Translations under genes and position numbers: made by a program
Part shown: one piece after another, positions 1 through 5,162 of the stretch
Position numbering within the stretch: position 1 is the first letter of the stretch
Layout: each line of letters starts with the position of its first letter
Notes under the pieces: model-generated
Seen by the model: the letters and a program-made list of their open reading frames with translations, nothing else
What the model was told of the DNA's origin: nothing
Databases searched by the model: none
NCBI GenBank assembly: GCA_039715055.1
Contig: JBDLID010000072.1
Span: 1 to 15,509 of the forward strand
Reading direction: 5' to 3'
DNA length: 15,509 bases
From: JBDLID01 sp039715055
Lineage (GTDB): Bacteria > Desulfobacterota > Desulfobulbia > Desulfobulbales > Desulfocapsaceae

Positions 1-1
1 G

Positions 2-94
2 GCGTCGGGCGGCCGGGTTGAGCGGATCGTATTTACCAGTAATACCTCAACAACCGGTATCATCGACAGGATTAACGGAGAAAAGGCTCAGTAG
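2..94 (+). CDS. C-terminal tail of an unidentified protein (cut by left edge)
   Basis: An open frame enters from the left edge and encodes about 30 residues, ending ...GIIDRINGEKAQ at a TAG stop (92-94). The other two forward frames look less protein-like here. The tail is too short to assign a family. It lies 90 nt upstream of the next gene on the same strand. Confidence 0.4.
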   Translation, partial: ASGGRVERIVFTSNTSTTGIIDRINGEKAQ

Positions 95-101
95 GGCGAC
101 A

Positions 102-125
102 AGGCAATAATCCTTGCCTCTTTTG
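102..125 (+). terminator. Weak hairpin after the edge gene
   Basis: A 6-bp perfect stem, AGGCAA (102-107) with TTGCCT (114-119), and a 6-nt loop are followed by CTTTTG. It sits 8 nt after the stop codon of the edge gene. The stem and T-run are both short, so this is at best a weak intrinsic terminator or part of the leader of the next gene. Confidence 0.3.
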
Positions 126-184
126 CTGTCAAGGCATCGGCTTTGTTGGGAGATTGGTCTGAACCACCAGGACGGAAAAAGGTT

Positions 185-676
185 ATGAAAAAGATTGTCA
201 TCATTGTCCTTGTTGTTCTTATGGCCGCTTTTTCCGGCTGGCTTTATCACTATTATTCCGATTCCGAGGTGATCAAGCGTCAGCTCCATGAGGCCTCGCT
301 TGCCCTGAGCAGGAACGGGGCGGAAGCCCCGGTAAAGACCGGCCTCAAGATGCGGATAATCAAGTCCATGCTGGCTCCCGAGTGCTTTACCGTTATTGCT
401 GAAAAATCCTTTAAGCAGGCCGTGGAACGGGATTTGATCATCTCATATCTTCTCTACTACCGTAATCGTTATGACCCATTGAGTGTGACCATCGAGAATA
501 TGACGGTGGAAATTGCCGAGGATAACCGGGCCTCTGTTGAGGCGTCCGTGCGTGTGGAAAGAAAAGCTGCGACCACTGAGTCCGGTCAGATTTACATGAT
601 TACGCTTGAGCTTGAAAAAGTTGAGAAAAAGTGGCTTGTCAACGGCGCCGAGTTACCGGCAGGGCTGGTCTTTTAG
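185..676 (+). CDS. Small membrane-anchored or exported protein of unknown function
   Basis: This 163-residue protein begins MKKIVIIVLVV and has one hydrophobic segment at about residues 4-20, which acts as an uncleaved anchor or a signal peptide. No lipobox is visible. The rest is a mixed alpha/beta domain: a helical stretch at about 60-100 is followed by strands such as LSVTIENMTVEI and IYMITLELEKVEKKWLVNG near the end. That alternation recalls NTF2-like periplasmic domains, but I do not recognise the family. I chose the ATG at 185 because the charged KK and hydrophobic core follow directly and GGACGG lies 9 nt upstream. A TTG at 143 in the same frame would add 14 hydrophilic residues before the signal and is less likely. 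Confidence 0.7.
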   Translation: MKKIVIIVLVVLMAAFSGWLYHYYSDSEVIKRQLHEASLALSRNGAEAPVKTGLKMRIIKSMLAPECFTVIAEKSFKQAVERDLIISYLLYYRNRYDPLSVTIENMTVEIAEDNRASVEASVRVERKAATTESGQIYMITLELEKVEKKWLVNGAELPAGLVF

Positions 677-738
677 ACTTTTTCAAGACCGCTTTTGATA
701 ACCTCGTTTCCAGGGGATTTTATAATCAGTACCTGACG

Positions 739-781
739 GTATGATGGTGTTTTTTTTGCAGTACTCCATCATACGTTTTTT
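739..781 (+). terminator. Probable terminator, long-loop hairpin with T-run
   Basis: GTATGATGG (739-747) pairs perfectly with CCATCATAC (766-774), with an 18-nt loop that itself contains eight Ts. A six-T run (776-781) follows, in the right place for termination of the plus-strand gene ending at 676. The right arm covers the last codons of the convergent kinase gene, whose stop is at 769-771. On the minus strand no T-run follows the stem, so termination there is less certain. Confidence 0.45.
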
Positions 782-2598
782 GATTCAAGGGGTAGTGAAA
801 TGGTAAACGTTGTTCCCCGACCACTCCGTGACAGGATATCGATTTCTCCCTGATGGCGCTTGACTATTGCATAAGATACGTAGAGTCCCAGGCCGTTGCC
901 GTTCATGTCATACTTGGTGGTGAAAAACGGTTCAAAGATACGGTCAAGATCCTCCTCACTTATCCCTGAACCATTGTCACCGATCATGATCAGCAGATTA
1001 TTGTCACGGTTGGCCGTTGAAATCGATATTTCTTTCCCCTCTTCCGGAAGGGCTTCAATGGCGTTTATCAGCAGATTGAGACAAACCTGATTGATTTGCC
1101 CTCTTGAGGCAAGCAGTTCGGAGTGTTCGGCCTGGAAGCTGCAATTTACCTTCACCTCATTGTCTTTGAAAAACTTCCTGAAAAACAGTACACATTTATT
1201 GAGTAGGTCGTGAATGTCAAAATTTTCCTTGTTGCCGCTGCTCGGCTTGCTCAGTCCCTGAAAATCGTAGAGCAGCTCCCTCATTCTGCTGCACTCCTGA
1301 AGCCCAACGTCCAACAGCTCGTGAGTGGCAGAGTCCAGTGAGGGGAGATTTTTAAGTTCCTTCAAAAGCCAGTGTACGCCGATGAGGGGGTTACCGAATT
1401 CGTGGGCAATGGATGCGGACAGCCGGCCAATGGCCTCCATTTTCTGGGCTTGCTGGAGGTGGTCCTGGATGCGATTCCTCTCAGTGATATCAACCCCTAG
1501 TCCTCGTATGCCCACCACTTTTTCCTTGTCGACAATGGGGCTCGCGTTGATCATGATCGGAAATGTGGTGGAGTCCTTACGTATGGCGGTGTATTCTACA
1601 AAACCTGTGATTTTTTGGGCAAGCAGCAGCTTGAAAGCCTTCAGGACCCTTTCCCGGTCTTCTTTGGCAAACAGGTTCACAAAGTAGACTTTGGTGTAGA
1701 ATTCCTCTCTGCTGTATTGGAAAATGGTGCTGGCATGACGGTTGACATAGGTCAGATTTCCCTCCCGGTCCATCTCAAAGATGGATTCCGGCAGCAATTC
1801 ACTGAGTTCTCTGAAACGCAGTTCGTTTTTGGCAACGGCGGCCCTGGTTGTTGTCAGTTCATCAATTTTTTCGGTCAGTGCCCGGATCATGGCATTGACC
1901 TGACTGCCAAGGATACGGAGTTCATCAACAGCACCGGCGGGAGTGACCCTGGCGTCCAATTCTCCATGTTCGACTTTATAGAGAGTAGAGGAGATGTTTT
2001 TGATACGTGGGACAAAGATGCGATAAACGAGGAGGGCTTCCAGCAGTGAAGTGAGAAGGATGGTTACAATTGAGCCATAGAGGAACAGCAGGATGACCTT
2101 GGTGTTTTCCTTTTCAATTTTTTCACTGTTGATCCGGATATAGAGATGGCCGATCATTTTGCCGTCATGGCGTATCTGGGAGAGGCTGGAGCGATAGTGG
2201 ACACCAAGGGAGGTGGTGAAGCTCAGTTGTCTGTTGGGCTCATCGACTTGCTCGAGAAAAGTTTTTTCAGCGGGATCAAGGAGTGTTGCCAGCTCTCTTC
2301 CTTCATTTGCTCCATCGGCTGAGTAAAAGATTCTCAGGTCTCTGTTGACAATCAACGCCTTTTCCACCTTCTCCTGGATCAACTCTCCAAGAGTTGAATA
2401 ATTCTTGACCGAGTCGAAGTTCAAGGCCCTCTGAGACATGAGTGTACCGGGCAGGGCCAGTTTTTCCCGTACTCGCTGGTCGATCTCTTTTTCAAAGGTC
2501 CGGACGTAGTATCCCCCCATAATTGAAAGAAGAATTGCCTCGATAATCAGAAGCGAGAGGCAAATCTTGACTGGAATGGAGTGGAAGACGGATTTCAT
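769..2598 (-). CDS. Membrane sensor histidine kinase (HAMP-PAS-HisKA-HATPase)
   Basis: A 609-residue sensor kinase of the inner membrane. Transmembrane helices at about 10-30 and 168-192 enclose a periplasmic sensor of about 135 residues. HAMP follows (about 193-247), then a PAS/PAC domain (about 262-372, ending GLGVDITERN). The dimerisation/phosphoacceptor helix has SASIAHEFGNPL with His399. The catalytic domain has the N-box (NLLINAIEAL, Asn512), G1 (DNGSG, 541-545), F-box (IFEPFFTTK) and G2 (GNGLGL, 567-572). All catalytic motifs are intact, so it should autophosphorylate. No response regulator gene adjoins it and there is no receiver domain, so it is an orphan kinase whose ligand cannot be read from the sequence. 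The start codon lacks a clear Shine-Dalgarno sequence. The 5' leader carries overlapping inverted repeats. Confidence 0.93.
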   Translation of the reverse strand: MKSVFHSIPVKICLSLLIIEAILLSIMGGYYVRTFEKEIDQRVREKLALPGTLMSQRALNFDSVKNYSTLGELIQEKVEKALIVNRDLRIFYSADGANEGRELATLLDPAEKTFLEQVDEPNRQLSFTTSLGVHYRSSLSQIRHDGKMIGHLYIRINSEKIEKENTKVILLFLYGSIVTILLTSLLEALLVYRIFVPRIKNISSTLYKVEHGELDARVTPAGAVDELRILGSQVNAMIRALTEKIDELTTTRAAVAKNELRFRELSELLPESIFEMDREGNLTYVNRHASTIFQYSREEFYTKVYFVNLFAKEDRERVLKAFKLLLAQKITGFVEYTAIRKDSTTFPIMINASPIVDKEKVVGIRGLGVDITERNRIQDHLQQAQKMEAIGRLSASIAHEFGNPLIGVHWLLKELKNLPSLDSATHELLDVGLQECSRMRELLYDFQGLSKPSSGNKENFDIHDLLNKCVLFFRKFFKDNEVKVNCSFQAEHSELLASRGQINQVCLNLLINAIEALPEEGKEISISTANRDNNLLIMIGDNGSGISEEDLDRIFEPFFTTKYDMNGNGLGLYVSYAIVKRHQGEIDILSRSGRGTTFTISLPLESKNV

Positions 2599-2610
2599 CG
2601 CATAGTTTTC

Positions 2611-2645
2611 TGACTGCTTACTTTTTGCGCAGTCAAGGTGACTGT
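2611..2645 (-). promoter_or_regulatory. Mutually exclusive inverted repeats in the kinase leader
   Basis: Three related 7-mers occur in 35 bp: TGACTGC (2611-2617), GCAGTCA (2629-2635) and TGACTGT (2639-2645). The middle one can pair with either neighbour, perfectly with 2611-2617 (11-nt loop) or with one wobble with 2639-2645 (3-nt loop). The block begins 12 nt upstream of the kinase ATG. It could be an operator for a dimeric regulator or a small RNA switch. The sequence alone does not decide between these. Confidence 0.35.
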
Positions 2646-2690
2646 ATGGCTAAAAAGATTTGTCCCGGGGTTATGTATGCTTTGAATTTA

Positions 2691-2856
2691 GGCCACCTTG
2701 AAAAATTGTCTTTTCATCCCAACTCTTCGTTGCGAGTAGAATTTTGTCCTCGGAGGTAAGCGACCGCAGGGAGACTCCGATATCATCTATATGCCTGTGG
2801 CAAAATTCTCCTCACGCCTCAATTTGGAACAAAAATACTAATTTTTCAAGGTACCC
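2691..2856. mobile_element. 166-bp palindromic mobile element (MITE-like), long form
   Basis: The ends are GGCCACCTTGAAAAATT (2691-2707) and AATTTTTCAAGGTACCC (2840-2856), imperfect inverted repeats matching at 15 of 17 positions. TTTA flanks both sides (2687-2690 and 2857-2860), as expected for a target-site duplication. If the outermost base is assigned to the flank, the duplication becomes 5 bp. The core is also palindromic: AGAATTTTG (2738-2746) pairs with CAAAATTCT (2801-2809), and TCGGAG (2750-2755) with CTCCGA (2775-2780). Most of the element can therefore fold into one long hairpin. It contains no credible gene, so it would depend on a transposase elsewhere. A second copy with the same ends lies at 10779-10814 in the opposite orientation. 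Confidence 0.75.
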
Positions 2857-3199
2857 TTTAGTATTACTGCGAAATCTTAAGTTTTGCATGACAATAATTG
2901 TTAAGGAATCTTTGATGATTCTTCTTTTATAGTTGTCATGGAGAGTAAAATCCAGTGTGGGGATGATGAGTTTTGGTGATAGGATGTATTTTATCACCTG
3001 ATCGGTGAGTGTGTTGTTTTGAGGGTGAATTGTCGTTATTCTCTCAAGTGGTTATGCTTGTTATGTTGATCTCTGTCTCGCTATGGCCGCTACGTTACTT
3101 GGGCGACCTGCCAAGCCGTGTAGTGGTTCTATTCCAAAGTTGTGCATCGAAGTTTAATCGTTGAAAGCTTATGGACAGAAGATCAAGACTCTTTTGAGT
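2857..3199. other. Gene-free stretch with several strong hairpins
   Basis: I find no credible gene here. The stretch contains three dyads. At 2881-2946 a long imperfect stem has outer CATGACAA (2887-2894) and TTGTCATG (2933-2940), inner GAATC/GATTC and a 6-nt loop. At 2975-2998 GGTGATA pairs with TATCACC. At 3085-3128 an 18-pair imperfect stem closes an 8-nt loop. In the last one all five non-Watson-Crick pairs except two true mismatches are G-U wobbles if the plus strand is read as RNA. That favours a plus-strand structured RNA, or a plus-strand ssDNA hairpin, over a minus-strand one. No promoter or T-rich terminator is clear. Confidence 0.45.
3085..3128 (+). ncRNA. Candidate structured RNA hairpin, 18-pair stem
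   Basis: Positions 3085-3102 pair with 3111-3128 around the loop 3103-3110. There are 11 Watson-Crick pairs, five G-U pairs (3085/3128, 3086/3127, 3089/3124, 3094/3119, 3095/3118) and two mismatches (3096/3117, 3097/3116). The wobbles exist only in plus-strand RNA; on the minus strand they are A-C mismatches. I cannot assign a family. It might instead be the decayed end of another palindromic repeat. Confidence 0.25.
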
Positions 3200-3562
3200 C
3201 TACAGGATTTCCGCCGACAGGGTTACCGTTTGAGGGGCCAGAGCACCTTTCAGCTCCGGCAGGATCTGTTCAAGGTCAACCTGCTCGCCGCAGGTGGTGA
3301 CATCAATGACCAGTTTGTTGTATTCCGGCCAGGTGTGCAGGGTCAGGCTCGACTGCTGGAGCACATAGACACCGGTAATGCCGATTGGGGCATAGTGGTG
3401 CCAGTAGTCGTTGACAACACTGAGCTTGAAGTGGTCGATGATCCGCTGAGCCACCTGTTCCAGCAACCTCTTGTCGCCAAGGTCACTGCCGACATTTTGA
3501 AAGGACAGGGCGGCATGGAATACGGCACCACCCTGTTGATGGAGTACCTTTTCACTTTTCAT
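3200..3562 (-). CDS. speD: SpeD-like pyruvoyl-dependent decarboxylase (AdoMet decarboxylase family)
   Basis: A 120-residue member of the prokaryotic SpeD/SpeH family, made as a proenzyme that cleaves itself before a serine to create the pyruvoyl cofactor. The family core is clear: GITGVYVLQQSSLTLHTWPEY, then DVTTCG. Counting from the ATG at 3562, the processing serine should be Ser71, with conserved His76 and Cys91. The usual Glu-Ser-His at the cleavage site is Gln-Gln-Ser-Ser here, and the N-terminal motif (usually GRHL...E/D) is not conserved. The substrate may therefore not be AdoMet; several SpeD homologues are known to have become ornithine or arginine decarboxylases. A GTG at 3568 is in frame, but GAGG lies 5 nt upstream of the ATG at 3562, so I prefer the ATG. 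The gene begins 7 nt after the DUF350 stop, and a 6-bp hairpin (3186-3201) overlaps its own stop. Confidence 0.85.
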   Translation of the reverse strand: MKSEKVLHQQGGAVFHAALSFQNVGSDLGDKRLLEQVAQRIIDHFKLSVVNDYWHHYAPIGITGVYVLQQSSLTLHTWPEYNKLVIDVTTCGEQVDLEQILPELKGALAPQTVTLSAEIL

Positions 3563-3569
3563 TTCCACC

Positions 3570-4037
3570 TCACAGCAGAACGAAGATCATCGCGGCAATG
3601 CCGATGGAAAGTGTTCCGCCGACCCAGGCCACATTGATATTGCGATCCCGGCTAATCTCGTCCTCCATGCAGGCGCAGGAGAGAAAGACCATGGCGATCA
3701 GCTTCTGCAGCACGGCAACACCCAGAAAACCGAGTACCGCATAAGCGCTGAACCAGAAGAGGTTGTAGGTCCAGCTGACAAAGTCACCGGCCGTCGCCTT
3801 GAGCACGATGACTCCCAGCGCCACCATGGACAGTCCCAGGTAGGCCCCTGCCGCCACGTTGTCGTTTTCAATTTCGGCATGATCGTCATAGGGGGTGAGC
3901 ATGGCGTGAAAGCGGGCAAAGAGGATGAGGAGCAGCTGACCGAGGACAAAGAAAACAAGAGTCGTCAGAAAGGAGCCCTGACCGTTGATGGCGCCGGCAA
4001 TCATCAGGGAGGTGGCGATCATGGAACCCGCCTCCAC
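3570..4037 (-). CDS. DUF350 (YjfL-type) membrane protein, 5'-truncated
   Basis: DUF350 proteins are integral membrane proteins built from repeats of about 65-70 residues: a helix, an acidic NVA-type motif, then another helix. Two complete repeats are visible (MLTPYDDHAEIENDNVAAGA and EDEISRDRNINVAWVGGT). They are preceded by the second half of a third repeat, whose signature EIIEDRNVGTGAVEAG lies partly upstream of the first usable start. The frame stays open back to a TAA at about 4096 but has no ATG, GTG or TTG before the GTG at 4037, so the first helix of that repeat is missing. Translation could start at that GTG or, with GGAGG 8 nt upstream, at the ATG at 4022. DUF350 and SpeD genes co-occur in known operons with glutathionylspermidine-synthase-like ATP-grasp and aminopropyltransferase genes; none remains here. 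Treat it as possibly non-functional. Confidence 0.75.
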   Translation of the reverse strand: MEAGSMIATSLMIAGAINGQGSFLTTLVFFVLGQLLLILFARFHAMLTPYDDHAEIENDNVAAGAYLGLSMVALGVIVLKATAGDFVSWTYNLFWFSAYAVLGFLGVAVLQKLIAMVFLSCACMEDEISRDRNINVAWVGGTLSIGIAAMIFVLL

Positions 4038-4123
4038 TGCGCCGGTACCGACATTACGGTCCTCAATGATCTCCTTGTAAACGTTTGTGGATGAAATTTA
4101 TGACCGGTGGGCTATTCTTGAGG

Positions 4124-4151
4124 TTGAGAGGCTGATTTTCAGCAATAAAAT
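4124..4151 (+). promoter_or_regulatory. Sigma-70-type promoter for the MBL hydrolase gene
   Basis: TTGAGA (4124-4129), a 16-bp spacer and TAAAAT (4146-4151) each match the consensus at five of six positions. Transcription would start near 4158, leaving a leader of about 36 nt before the ATG at 4194. The spacer contains a perfect dyad, GCTGA-TTT-TCAGC (4131-4143), that could be an operator. The promoter lies about 85 bp beyond the broken start of the divergent DUF350 gene. Confidence 0.5.
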
Positions 4152-4193
4152 TGTTCAGTTCATGGTAACTCCGTATCTGTTAGAGAGATTGAA

Positions 4194-5066
4194 ATGAAAG
4201 ATTTCTCATTAAAAAATAAGCCCATCCAGCAACCGGTGAATCTGACGGTACTCTGTGAAAACTGTGTTTCAGGCTCCATGGGGCTGATCGGTGAGCACGG
4301 CTGGGCCATCGGCATCGAAAGCGAAAACGGGAAAATTCTCTTTGATACCGGCCAGGGACAGGGGATTGTCAATAACAGTGATCTGCTCGGTTTTGATCTC
4401 ACCAAAGTTGATAAGATCGTTCTCAGTCACGGTCATTACGATCACTGCTCCGGTTTGGCAGCTGTTCTTGAACAGTGCCCCAGCTGCAGGGTGCTTACCC
4501 ATCCGCAGCTTTTTGGAAGACGCGTCCATCAAGGCGGGGATGAAATACGGGAGATCGGTGTGGTGTCAGCACGACAAACCCTGGAGTCCATGGGGGCGAC
4601 CTTTTCTTTTAACCGGGAGTTCAGTGGTGTCGGGGACGGTATTTACCTCACTGGAGAGGTTCCCAGGGTAACGGATTTTGAGCAGCCTGATCAGCACCTG
4701 ATGCGAGATGACGGCAGTGGCAGCCTGACGGTGGACCACATCCTCGATGATCAGTCCCTGGTTGTTGATCATGAAAGGGGACTGGTCGTGGTGCTTGGCT
4801 GCGCCCATGCGGGAATGATCAATATCCTCAATCATATCGCCAGAAATTTACCCGGCCGCCCTTTTCATACGGTCATCGGCGGCACCCATCTTGGTTTTTT
4901 TGATGACGAGCGATTCTCAGCAACCGTAGAGGCGTTGCAAAATTTCAATATTACCACTCTTGCAGCAGCCCACTGTACAGGCCTTGAGCGTGGTGCGGAA
5001 CTCGCCCGTATTTTTGGCGGAAGGTTTCAGTTTGCACCGGTCGGCACCAGGCTGCAGATCGGCTGA
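4194..5066 (+). CDS. MBL-fold metallo-hydrolase, dihydropteroate-synthase-like COG1237 group
   Basis: A 290-residue metallo-beta-lactamase-fold protein, probably cytoplasmic, with no signal peptide. The metal-binding residues are visible: SHGHYDHCSG (His79, His81, Asp83, His84), GCAHAG (His205) and GGTHLG (His232). AAHCTG (His260) is typical of the COG1237 group, often annotated as 7,8-dihydropterin-6-methyl-4-(beta-D-ribofuranosyl)-aminobenzene-5'-phosphate synthase-like. The N-terminal LTVLCENCVS also fits that group. The true substrate of bacterial members is generally unknown, and nothing nearby identifies one. The start follows GAGAG 6 nt upstream and a good promoter. The same-strand mrcB starts 96 nt downstream with no evident terminator between, so some readthrough is likely. 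Confidence 0.88.
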   Translation: MKDFSLKNKPIQQPVNLTVLCENCVSGSMGLIGEHGWAIGIESENGKILFDTGQGQGIVNNSDLLGFDLTKVDKIVLSHGHYDHCSGLAAVLEQCPSCRVLTHPQLFGRRVHQGGDEIREIGVVSARQTLESMGATFSFNREFSGVGDGIYLTGEVPRVTDFEQPDQHLMRDDGSGSLTVDHILDDQSLVVDHERGLVVVLGCAHAGMINILNHIARNLPGRPFHTVIGGTHLGFFDDERFSATVEALQNFNITTLAAAHCTGLERGAELARIFGGRFQFAPVGTRLQIG

Positions 5067-5162
5067 ACCACTTTTTCTCCATTGCCCATTGTCACGCCGC
5101 CTGTTATTTTAGCCATCGTACAAAACCATCTCCAACTAAGTCATCCTGCCATCCAGCCCTGA

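Noticed and set aside
661..690. TTTTTCAAG near 670 as a third copy of the palindromic element end
   Set aside because: Only nine bases match, there is no AATT preceding, and no partner end is nearby.
3050..3130. Possible integron attC or VCR-like site, suggested by TAACAAGC-like and inverted sequences
   Set aside because: The required GTTRRRY / RYYYAAC core sites are not present in the right order, so only a hairpin is claimed.
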